Shown here one piece after another: positions 1-5,756 of a stretch of 6,085 bases of DNA. This DNA is from an uncultured Clostridia bacterium (GTDB lineage: Bacteria; Bacillota; Clostridia; UMGS1883), in assembly GCA_947630525.1 (NCBI GenBank), contig CANRHW010000097.1:1-6085 (forward strand), written 5' to 3'. The notes beneath the pieces are model-generated. The model ran no database searches, was not told the DNA's origin, and worked only from the letters and a program-made list of their open reading frames with translations. The translations under genes were made by a program, and so were the position numbers. Position 1 is the stretch's first letter. The number at the start of each line of letters is the position of its first letter.

Positions 1-1
1 C

Positions 2-212
2 TGCGTTTCGGCGGTCAGCGACGTGGAGAGCTTTGATGAAAAAAAAGATAGTGCTGAGGGTGGGCGACAGCCGGCTCACTGTACTTGGCAGCGGACTTAG
101 ACTCAGCGCGGTGAGCGTAGAGGACGGCGAAGCCACCGTAGAAGGTTTTATCGACAGCTGCGCTTACAGCGGCGCGGGAAAGGTATCCATTTGGGGGCGG
201 CTGGTCAAATGA
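2..212 (+). CDS. yabP: Sporulation protein YabP, 3' part, apparently frameshifted
   Basis: This is the C-terminal part of a YabP-family sporulation protein; the 5' end lies outside the window. Two frames are needed to read it. The frame starting at base 2 gives CVSAVSDVESFDEKK, which matches the conserved 'V..VESFD' segment of Bacillus YabP. The family-like sequence then continues in the frame of base 3, as KIVLRVGDSRLTVLGSGL and onward to VSIWGRLVK and a TGA at 210-212. The switch falls in a run of eight A at 39-46; seven A would give one continuous reading frame. An ATG at 36 could start the second frame alone, but this would leave the conserved VESFD segment unexplained. In Bacillus subtilis yabP and yabQ form a mother-cell (sigma-E) sporulation operon. 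The stop overlaps the yabQ start (ATGA). Family assignment is by remembered similarity and gene order. Confidence 0.75.
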   Translation, partial: AFRRSATWRALMKKKIVLRVGDSRLTVLGSGLRLSAVSVEDGEATVEGFIDSCAYSGAGKVSIWGRLVK

Positions 213-694
213 CGGTTTCCAGTTTGTATCAGCTCCAGGTGCTGATGTACGGCGCTTTGGCCGGTGTGGTCTGCGCCGGCACGGCCTCCTTGGTCAAGGG
301 CCTTGGCCAGGAACTCAGGCTGCCCTCGGCGGTCAGGGCCGTGCTGGATTTGCTGCTGTGGGTCTTCGCCGGGGGCGTTGTGGTCTGGTTCAGCCTCAGC
401 TTCGGCGACGGCTCCGTAAGCGGATATCAGATTTTGGCGGCGGTTTGCGGATTTTTGCTGTATTGGCTGTGCCTTGGCCGCATTACCGAAAAAGGGGCGC
501 GGCTCCTTGGCCGACTGCTGCGGCTGATATTTGCCCCGGCGGCCTTTTTGCTGCGGGGCGTAAAACTTTATATTGAAAAAATATATAAAAATCTTTCATC
601 TGTCCTTTGTCACGTCCACAGCCTTGTCAAACGTTCGACATCAGCCGCCAAGACCCGCAAAAAAATTCAAAAAAATTACAAAAAAATGCTATAA
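209..694 (+). CDS. yabQ: Spore cortex biosynthesis membrane protein YabQ
   Basis: This encodes a 161-residue YabQ-like membrane protein. In B. subtilis YabQ is made in the mother cell, sits in the membranes around the forespore and is needed for cortex formation. Hydrophobic segments are visible at about residues 6-28, 44-66 and 73-90, with a weaker fourth near 100-118. They are followed by a strongly basic tail rich in Lys and Arg that ends KKML. I chose ATG 209 over the in-frame TTG at 191, because a G-rich ribosome site (193-200) lies 8 nt upstream and the resulting ATGA overlap with the yabP stop is typical of translational coupling. Sequence conservation in this family is low, so position between yabP and divIC carries much of the call. 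The last 50 bases are far more A-rich than the rest, and the next gene's promoter begins just after the stop. Confidence 0.85.
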   Translation: MTVSSLYQLQVLMYGALAGVVCAGTASLVKGLGQELRLPSAVRAVLDLLLWVFAGGVVVWFSLSFGDGSVSGYQILAAVCGFLLYWLCLGRITEKGARLLGRLLRLIFAPAAFLLRGVKLYIEKIYKNLSSVLCHVHSLVKRSTSAAKTRKKIQKNYKKML

Positions 695-716
695 AATACT
701 TTACAAAACAAAAAAA
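659..716 (+). promoter_or_regulatory. Phased A-tracts (probable curved DNA / UP-like element) upstream of the divIC promoter
   Basis: Runs of A lie at 659-665, 669-675, 680-686, 693-696, 705-708 and 710-716. The first four have centres about 10-12 bp apart, close to one DNA helical turn, which is the arrangement known to bend DNA. They sit just upstream of, and partly within, the -40 to -60 region of the promoter at 700-728, where A-rich DNA can bind the RNA polymerase alpha subunit. The first three tracts also encode the Lys/Asn-rich end of YabQ. The effect on promoter strength is inference. Confidence 0.55.
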
Positions 717-728
717 TTGTTATATACT
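700..728 (+). promoter_or_regulatory. Probable sigma-A promoter for divIC and the S1 gene
   Basis: A -35 box TTTACA (700-705) and a -10 box TATACT (723-728) are separated by exactly 17 bp. Each box differs from the housekeeping consensus by one base. Transcription would begin near 735, giving a leader of about 21 nt that carries the GGGAGGA ribosome site at 742-748. The placement just after the yabQ stop would let the division and RNA-binding genes be expressed in growing cells, independently of the sporulation genes yabP and yabQ. Confidence 0.75.
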
Positions 729-755
729 ATTAATATGCGCTGGGAGGAATGTCTG

Positions 756-1052
756 ATGAGGCTTTTTGGTAGGAATATACCGCGTGGGAGGGGCCCGCGT
801 CTTGTAATGGCCGGGATTGCCGGCGTTGTTTTGGCGACCTTCCTTTTCATGGTTTGTTCCACCCTCATTGGAATTGTTGAAGTGCGCAGGGACATTAGCG
901 ACTGCAACGAGGCAATCGCTATGAAAGAAAGCGAGCTCAGTCAGCTTGAGCAGAAAAAGGCTTATTACGAAAGCGAAGAGTTTTACGAGGACGCCGTGCG
1001 CGGCAACGGCTACGTGGGCGAGGATGAAACGGTATTCGTCGTAATTGACTGA
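756..1052 (+). CDS. divIC: Septum formation initiator, DivIC/FtsB family
   Basis: This is a 98-residue bitopic membrane protein of the DivIC/FtsB family, which joins the divisome and works with FtsL and DivIB/FtsQ to activate septal wall synthesis. A short basic N terminus (residues 1-15) is followed by one membrane helix (about 17-40), a charged coiled-coil stretch (about 42-73), and the typical end segment with EFYEDAVRGNGYVGEDETVFVV, resembling the family pattern of a Tyr-Val-.-.-.-Glu near the C terminus. The length is usual for the family. ATG 756 was chosen because GGGAGGA (742-748) lies 7 nt upstream. The in-frame ATG at 735 coincides with the predicted transcription start and lacks a ribosome site. 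It is preceded by a strong promoter and followed, after 39 nt, by the S1-domain gene. The order yabQ-divIC-yabR matches Bacillus. Confidence 0.9.
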   Translation: MRLFGRNIPRGRGPRLVMAGIAGVVLATFLFMVCSTLIGIVEVRRDISDCNEAIAMKESELSQLEQKKAYYESEEFYEDAVRGNGYVGEDETVFVVID

Positions 1053-1067
1053 CCGCTGGATTTTACT

Positions 1068-1087
1068 GTTTGAAAGGGGTCTCAAAC
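1068..1087 (+). promoter_or_regulatory. Small hairpin with the yabR ribosome site in its loop
   Basis: GTTTGA (1068-1073) and TCAAAC (1082-1087) are perfect inverted repeats separated by 8 nt that contain AAGGGG, the only ribosome-binding sequence before the ATG at 1092. The linear gap from AAGGGG to the ATG is 12 nt, longer than ideal; folding would bring the site closer while leaving it unpaired. Whether it forms in the cell is unknown. Confidence 0.35.
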
Positions 1088-1091
1088 CTTT

Positions 1092-1502
1092 ATGGGTCTT
1101 GAAGTTGGGAGCATTGTTGAAGGTAAGGTTTCGGGCATTACGGGATTTGGCGCGTTTATCGATCTTCCGGAAAAAAAGACCGGTCTGGTACATATTTCCG
1201 AGGTCGCGAGGGATTATGTAAAGGATATACATGATCACCTCACCGTTGGGCAGACAGTCAAGGTCAAGGTACTGGCGGTGGAGCCCGGCGGCAAGATAAG
1301 CCTGTCTATTAAAAAGGCGGAGGCGCCTAAGCCCAAACAGCCGGCGGTGTTTTCGGGCCGGCCTGCGGAGGTGAGCTTCTCCTCCGGCGGTGCGGAGCTG
1401 TCATTTGAGGACAAAATGGCCAAGTTCAAGCAGACCAGCGACGAACGTATGTTGGATATAAAGCGCAGCGTGGAGTCTAAGCGCGGCAGCAGGAGAAAAT
1501 AA
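1092..1502 (+). CDS. yabR: S1 domain RNA-binding protein, YabR-like
   Basis: This encodes a 136-residue protein with one S1 RNA-binding domain at about residues 1-75. The typical S1 pattern is clear: VGSIVEGKVSGITGFGAFIDL, then GLVHISEVA, then VKDIHDHLTVGQTVKVKVLAV, then GKISLSIKKA. A flexible proline- and serine-rich linker (about 77-102) leads to a charged helical tail beginning SFEDKMAKF and ending with the basic residues SKRGSRRK. The same layout is found in B. subtilis YabR and the related general stress protein YugI, which associate with ribosomes or RNA. Its exact task is not established. It probably shares the promoter at 700-728 with divIC and is closed by the terminator that begins six bases after its stop. 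The yabR symbol rests on sequence and gene order. Confidence 0.9.
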   Translation: MGLEVGSIVEGKVSGITGFGAFIDLPEKKTGLVHISEVARDYVKDIHDHLTVGQTVKVKVLAVEPGGKISLSIKKAEAPKPKQPAVFSGRPAEVSFSSGGAELSFEDKMAKFKQTSDERMLDIKRSVESKRGSRRK

Positions 1503-1507
1503 GCGTT

Positions 1508-1569
1508 AAAAAGCGGCGTTGTCACAAGCCCGGTATACTTTGTATCGGGGCTTGGGGCGGCGCTTTTTT
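1508..1569 (+). terminator. Rho-independent terminator after yabR
   Basis: A long, imperfect hairpin is followed by a T run. The base of the stem pairs AAAAAGCG (1508-1515) with CGCTTTTTT (1561-1569), and an inner arm pairs CAAGCCC (1525-1531) with GGGCTTG (1548-1554), with mismatches between them. The six T follow directly. It separates the divIC-yabR unit from the ger operon. Confidence 0.8.
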
Positions 1570-1580
1570 GTTGTAGATTA

Positions 1581-1609
1581 GTATATTTTTCCCATTTTCA
1601 CGCATAATA
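1581..1609 (+). promoter_or_regulatory. Probable sigma-G (forespore) promoter of the ger operon
   Basis: GTATA (1581-1585) fits the sigma-G -35 pattern and CATAATA (1603-1609) fits the -10 pattern; the spacer is 17 bp. Germinant receptor operons are known sigma-G targets in Bacillus. The predicted start, near 1614-1618, would give a leader of only about 10-13 nt before the GTG at 1627, which is unusually short, so the exact boxes deserve testing. Confidence 0.6.
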
Positions 1610-1613
1610 CCAC

Positions 1614-1622
1614 AGAGGTGAT
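1614..1622 (+). promoter_or_regulatory. Ribosome binding site deciding the gerA start
   Basis: AGAGGTGAT is one base from a full match to the 16S rRNA 3' end. It lies 8 nt (counted from AGAGG) upstream of GTG 1627. It overlaps the other in-frame GTG at 1618, which therefore has no ribosome site of its own. Confidence 0.7.
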
Positions 1623-1626
1623 ACGC

Positions 1627-3234
1627 GTGAAATTCAGGGATTTGTTTTTTTATTCCCCCCGTGCGGAGGACGATTTTATTCTGGACGAACCCAGTGCGCC
1701 GTCCGACGACTATGTTCCCCAGATGAACGAAGGCGGGCCGGAGCTTACCGGCAACTACCGAAAAGACAAAGCCGCCTTTGACAAGGAAATGGAAAAGGAC
1801 CTTAACGGCGATCTGAAAATCAGGGAGTTCACAGTTCGCGTGGGAGGGAGAGAAGCCAAATGCGCGGCCTATTTTTTTGACGGCCTGGTGGATAAAAACG
1901 GAGTGAACGACTTTATCCTGCGCCCCCTTATGATGGGCAGCCGCACAACGGAGGCAAGGTCATATTCGGACATAATGAACGTGCTGCTGGTTCAGAGCGA
2001 GGTCAAGGAGACCAACAATCTGGGCACGCTGGCCTTTGATATAAATTTTGGCAGCGTAATACTGCTCATCGAGGGCTATGGAAAGGCAATTTCCGTGGAC
2101 GCCAAGGGCTGGGAGCACAGGGGCATCGAAAGCCCGGAGGTGGAAAAAGTAATCCGCGGCCCTAACGACGCTTTCAGTGAGCAGCTTAGGGAGAGCACGG
2201 CCCTTATTCGCCATTTGGTAAGGAACAAAAGCCTCATCAGCCGGGAGTTTGCCGTGGGTACGATAAGCCAGACTCCCGTGTCGCTCATGTATATCAAAAA
2301 TGTGGCCGATCCCCAGCTTGTCCGTGAGGCCGAACGGCGGATAACGTCCCTTGATATAGATTATCTGTTTTCCTCTGCGGAGCTGGAGCAGTACATGGAG
2401 GGCAGTTCGCTTATAACCCTGCCGCAATTTATGGCCACCGAAAGGCCCGACAGGGCGGCCCGCGCTCTGCTGCTGGGACGGGCGGTGGTGCTGGTGGACG
2501 GGTCGCCCTTCGCCATAGTAATGCCCACCACGGTTTTTGAGCTTAACGAGTCCGCCGAGGACCACTACCTTCGTACCCCGTATGTGAACGTAATAAGGCT
2601 AATCAGGCTAATGGCCTTTTTGTGCTCGCTGCTGCTGCCGGGCATATATGTGGCGGTGGTGAACTTCCATGGCGAGATACTGCCCACGGATATGCTGATA
2701 TCCATTGTGGCGGCCAGAGATAAAGTGCCGTTCCCGACCATAGTCGAGATAATCATTATGGAGCTGTCGTTGGAAATAATCCGCGAGGCCGGCGCAAGGG
2801 TGCCGACGCCCTCCGGCACGACCCTGAGCATAGTCGGCGCACTGATATTGGGCCAGGCCGCGGTCAGCGCGGGCATAGTCAGCCCCATACTGATAATCGT
2901 GGTTTCCATCGCGGCCATAGGCTCCTTTGCCACGCCCAACTATTATCTCGGCATTTCCGCCAGGATACTCAGGTTCGGCTATATCTTCCTGGGGGCGGTA
3001 GGCGGCTTTTTGGGCATAACCGCAGGGCTTTTTGTAAACGTGGTGCTTTGGACCTGCACTTACAGTATGGGCGTGCCCATGTTCGTGCCCGTGGCGCCCA
3101 TAACCAAGGGCGGAGTGCCTAAAACGCTGCTCTATCCTCAAATTTGGAAACAGGACTACCGCGACGATTACGTTAACCCTCTACGCCGGAAAAAGCAGCA
3201 AAGCGCACGGGGCTGGAAAAATAAAGAAAATTAA
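1627..3234 (+). CDS. gerA: Spore germinant receptor A subunit (GerA family)
   Basis: This encodes a 535-residue GerAA-type subunit of a nutrient germinant receptor, located in the spore inner membrane. Residues 1 to about 318 form the soluble N-terminal region. It contains the early family segment REFTVRVGG...FFDGLV and the W-.-.-R-.-I-E-.-P-E-.-E-.-.-.-RGP stretch, with W at 162 and RGP at 177-179. Asn follows RGP where Arg or Lys is usual. The C-terminal half holds hydrophobic segments at about 328-349 and in several blocks to residue 495. It includes the conserved VPFPTIVEIIIMELSLEIIREAG and VPTPSGTTLSIVGALILGQAAV segments. A basic tail follows. Length is typical. GTG 1627 was chosen from the ribosome site at 1614-1622. 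It leads an operon with the B and C subunits and a small fourth gene. The ligand cannot be predicted; the family is not in doubt. Confidence 0.95.
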   Translation: MKFRDLFFYSPRAEDDFILDEPSAPSDDYVPQMNEGGPELTGNYRKDKAAFDKEMEKDLNGDLKIREFTVRVGGREAKCAAYFFDGLVDKNGVNDFILRPLMMGSRTTEARSYSDIMNVLLVQSEVKETNNLGTLAFDINFGSVILLIEGYGKAISVDAKGWEHRGIESPEVEKVIRGPNDAFSEQLRESTALIRHLVRNKSLISREFAVGTISQTPVSLMYIKNVADPQLVREAERRITSLDIDYLFSSAELEQYMEGSSLITLPQFMATERPDRAARALLLGRAVVLVDGSPFAIVMPTTVFELNESAEDHYLRTPYVNVIRLIRLMAFLCSLLLPGIYVAVVNFHGEILPTDMLISIVAARDKVPFPTIVEIIIMELSLEIIREAGARVPTPSGTTLSIVGALILGQAAVSAGIVSPILIIVVSIAAIGSFATPNYYLGISARILRFGYIFLGAVGGFLGITAGLFVNVVLWTCTYSMGVPMFVPVAPITKGGVPKTLLYPQIWKQDYRDDYVNPLRRKKQQSARGWKNKEN

Positions 3235-3249
3235 AGGAGATGAGGCCTG

Positions 3250-4353
3250 ATGAGCGGAGGCAAAAAAATAGGTCCGGCGTCTACCGCCATATTGTTTCTT
3301 AACCTGTCCATGGCAAAGTACCTGCTGGTGCTGCCTTATTTTATGGTCAGCGAGGTGGGCAACAGCGCCTGGCTGGTCATTTTGGCCAAAGGCATTGCGG
3401 CGATAGGGCTGTTTTTGGTAATAGCCGCCCTGTATAAGCCCTATGTGGGGCTTGGACTTGGCCAGCTCACCCGCCGGGCGCTCACCGGCCCGGTGGGCAG
3501 CGTGCTTAACGTCATTATCGCCGGTTTGATGCTGGTGCGGGGCGGCGTACTGTTCCGCATACTGACCGAGGCCCTGCAAACCCTTGAAACCGACACCGTT
3601 ACCATTGAATACGTCGGCCTTTTTGTGCTGCTGCCGGTGCTGATTTGCGCCATGAAGGGCTTCAACGCCAACGTCAACGCCAGTATACTGATACTGCCGT
3701 TTACGGTGCTTTCGGTGGCGCTAATATCTCTTGTGCTCATACCTCACTATAACATCGACAATCTGATGCCGGTTCTCGGCATGGGCGAGGGCAAAATAAT
3801 AGAGCAGGCCTTTTTCCGTTTGGGCGGCACTTTCGAGCTGATATATCTGCTGACGCTGTCCAGAAGCATGGCGGACTACGGCACTTTTAAAAAGGGCGGC
3901 CTTATAGGCGTGGGGGCCATAGGCTTTTTCTCATTTTTATTCACCCTTATATATTGCCTGTCCATCCCGTACCCGGTGTCGAAAAACTTTTTCTTCCCCC
4001 TATATCAACTGACCAGAATGATAAAAGCGGGGTCGTTTTTACAGCGAATGGAACCCACGGTCATTTTTGTGTGGACCGGCGTTATCATCTGCGCCCTGTC
4101 CACTCTGGTCATCTCCGCCGCGGAGCTGCTCAAAAACTCCGTCGACATCCGGCAGGGCGGCGGTTTTGTGCCAATTTTGGTAATGATGATTTTCTTTATA
4201 GGGGTACTGCCCAGGTCTGAGCTTGACACCTACGGCATATACCGAATAACGGTGAATATCAGCCACTATTTTTATATAGGCGTTATCTTTTTGGTGCTGA
4301 TATGCGCCCGGCTTAGAAAGGTGGAAAGGGGGCTGACATATGAGACTGCGTAA
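3250..4353 (+). CDS. gerB: Spore germinant receptor B subunit (spore permease family)
   Basis: This encodes a 367-residue integral membrane protein of the GerAB/spore permease family, related to amino acid-polyamine-organocation transporters. B subunits carry the germinant-binding pocket in studied receptors. About ten membrane helices can be seen, at roughly residues 10-33, 40-62, 79-100, 118-137, 145-167, 188-205, 217-241, 270-295, 305-321 and 338-355. The hallmark FFPLYQLTRMI...FLQRMEP segment lies at about 248-269, with the conserved Glu at 268. The length is normal and there are no interruptions. A strong ribosome site (AAAGGAG, 3234-3240) sits 9 nt before the ATG and abuts the A-subunit stop. 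The 3' end overlaps the C-subunit start by 14 bp, suggesting coupled translation. Confidence 0.95.
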   Translation: MSGGKKIGPASTAILFLNLSMAKYLLVLPYFMVSEVGNSAWLVILAKGIAAIGLFLVIAALYKPYVGLGLGQLTRRALTGPVGSVLNVIIAGLMLVRGGVLFRILTEALQTLETDTVTIEYVGLFVLLPVLICAMKGFNANVNASILILPFTVLSVALISLVLIPHYNIDNLMPVLGMGEGKIIEQAFFRLGGTFELIYLLTLSRSMADYGTFKKGGLIGVGAIGFFSFLFTLIYCLSIPYPVSKNFFFPLYQLTRMIKAGSFLQRMEPTVIFVWTGVIICALSTLVISAAELLKNSVDIRQGGGFVPILVMMIFFIGVLPRSELDTYGIYRITVNISHYFYIGVIFLVLICARLRKVERGLTYETA

Positions 4354-5563
4354 GGCGCTGGCCGTGGTGCTGCTTGCGGCGGCGCTCGGAGGCTGTGCCA
4401 ACAGCGCGGAGGTCAACGACAAGGCCTACGTCATAGCTCTCGGCGTTGACAAGGGGTCGAACGGCCTGCTAAAGGTGACGTTCATGTTCGCTTATCCCAG
4501 CGGCGGCGGCGAGGAGGCCGGCGGCGAAAAGATAGACGAAAAGGATATTGTCACCGTGGAGGCCCCCAGCATTTACAGCGCAATGCGCCTGCTGGACACC
4601 TTTAAAAGCAAGCGCATCGACACTAACCACACTAAGCTGGTGGCGTTTTCGCAAAAGCTGGCCGAAAGCCGGGGAGTGTTTTCTCAACTGACCGACCTGG
4701 TGAACACCAGGGGCTTCAGGCCGAGCATTTATGTCTGCGTCACGCAAGAATCGCCGTCCAAGCTGTTTAACAGTATGGAACCAAAGCAAGATGTGTTCAT
4801 CGAGAAGTTTATTGAGCATCTTTTTTCTAAAATTGCGGACAGCGGAACCAGCCGGGCGTACCTGTACAACAATTATTTCAGCGCCGTGGAGGAGGCCGGC
4901 AGCTATATAATTCCCCTTGTGGGCGTTACCGACAAGGAAAACGCCGGCGGCGCGGCCGCCGCCCCATATCAAAAGCCCGACGACTTCACCCTCAATTACA
5001 CCGCCGACCAGGTGCCGCTCCATGGCGACAGCGTGGCGGCCCTGTGCGGCTACGCTGTTTTTGTGGACAATAAAATGGTGGGCAGTCTGGGAATGATGGA
5101 GGGCACCGTGGTCAAGATGCTTGAAAAAAACCGGCAGGTGGGCCAGTTCTGCGTCCTTGTGCCGGGCAAAAACACCTATGCCAATGTGAACCTCCAGCTT
5201 ACGAACGCCCCGATTATCCGCGTAAAGACCGGCGACGCGCCGGAAATAAGCCTGGATATCAGCATGTGGGGCGAGTTTACAGGCATAGGCGGCGCCTTTA
5301 AAAACAGCGGCGACTACGCGGAGTTCGTGGACTACCTGAACGGCGCTTTTTCGGAAAAGATATTGGAGCTTTTGGAAAAGACCCGAACCGAATACGGCGC
5401 GGACATTTTCGGTTTTGGCGACAAGGCTAAAATCAACTTCCTCCGCTATCCTGAGTGGGAGGCCTATAATTGGAAAGAAAAGTACAAGAATGCCCGGTTT
5501 AGCGTAAAAGTCGAGGTAGATATGAATGATTACGGCGAACTCAGGTTTTCGCAGAAAAATTAG
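4340..5563 (+). CDS. gerC: Spore germinant receptor C subunit lipoprotein (Ger(x)C family)
   Basis: This encodes a 407-residue Ger(x)C lipoprotein. The N terminus is a lipoprotein signal: MRLRK, a hydrophobic stretch, then the lipobox LGGC with the modified Cys at 19. The mature protein starts with the family segment VNDKAYVIALGVDKG (about 25-39). The C-terminal domain includes TGIGGAFKNSGDYAEF, the helical SEKILELLEKTRTEYGAD, and the conserved ADIFGFG motif (354-360), then a W-rich segment and a final strand region. C subunits sit on the outer face of the spore inner membrane and are required for receptor function. A ribosome site (AAAGGGGG, 4325-4332) lies 7 nt before the ATG. The gene overlaps the B gene by 14 bp and the following small ORF by 38 bp if that ORF begins at 5526. 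A Gly/Glu-rich loop near residue 55 is probably linker. Confidence 0.94.
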   Translation: MRLRKALAVVLLAAALGGCANSAEVNDKAYVIALGVDKGSNGLLKVTFMFAYPSGGGEEAGGEKIDEKDIVTVEAPSIYSAMRLLDTFKSKRIDTNHTKLVAFSQKLAESRGVFSQLTDLVNTRGFRPSIYVCVTQESPSKLFNSMEPKQDVFIEKFIEHLFSKIADSGTSRAYLYNNYFSAVEEAGSYIIPLVGVTDKENAGGAAAAPYQKPDDFTLNYTADQVPLHGDSVAALCGYAVFVDNKMVGSLGMMEGTVVKMLEKNRQVGQFCVLVPGKNTYANVNLQLTNAPIIRVKTGDAPEISLDISMWGEFTGIGGAFKNSGDYAEFVDYLNGAFSEKILELLEKTRTEYGADIFGFGDKAKINFLRYPEWEAYNWKEKYKNARFSVKVEVDMNDYGELRFSQKN

Positions 5564-5756
5564 GAAGGGGGCGGCGGCCATAAATCCACTGGAATATGTT
5601 ACGGTCATAATTTACGCTTTGGTGACGGTCAGGGTCTTCTCTTTCGGAATTTATTGCCTCCGAGGCGGCCGGAGCGCGGCCTTTGCCTTGGTGCTGCTGC
5701 TGTTGGCTGCGGAGACGGCGCTGTTTTGGCAGTATGCGCGGCTTAGCCTGGGATAA
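5526..5756 (+). CDS. Small two-helix membrane protein, candidate germinant-receptor D protein
   Basis: This is a 76-residue ORF at the end of the ger operon. After a basic N terminus (FRRKIRKG) it has two hydrophobic helices at about residues 24-45 and 51-71, with R36 in the first and E63 in the second. Several Bacillus receptor operons (for example gerK in B. subtilis and gerU in B. megaterium) carry small 'D' genes of about this size and topology that tune the response of their receptor. Size, topology and position fit, but I do not recognise a family signature, so this is inference. ATG 5526 has a GAGGT site (5513-5517) 8 nt upstream but overlaps gerC by 38 bp. A second G-rich site (5562-5572) points to a shorter 58-residue form starting at AUA 5580. 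The 3' end overlaps the opposing feoB by 14 bp. Confidence 0.65.
   Translation: MITANSGFRRKIRKGAAAINPLEYVTVIIYALVTVRVFSFGIYCLRGGRSAAFALVLLLLAAETALFWQYARLSLG

Noticed and set aside
191..208. TTG 191 as the yabQ start.
   Set aside because: It would extend the overlap with yabP and has no ribosome site; ATG 209 has both a site and an ATGA coupling junction.
659..716. A-tract repeats as a tandem repeat or CRISPR-like array.
   Set aside because: The units are short homopolymer runs with variable linkers inside and just after a coding end; no conserved repeat/spacer structure is present.
735..755. ATG 735 as the divIC start, possibly leaderless.
   Set aside because: It coincides with the predicted transcription start, while ATG 756 has a well-placed GGGAGGA site.
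720..1238. A 172-codon minus-strand open frame across divIC and the start of yabR.
   Set aside because: It lies opposite two recognised genes and their spacer, has no recognisable domain, and no promoter or ribosome site was seen.
4469..5608. A 379-codon open frame on the minus strand opposite gerC.
   Set aside because: It is a GC-rich shadow of gerC; its translation is low-complexity (His/Ala/Val-rich), matches no family I know, and the plus-strand gene is certain.
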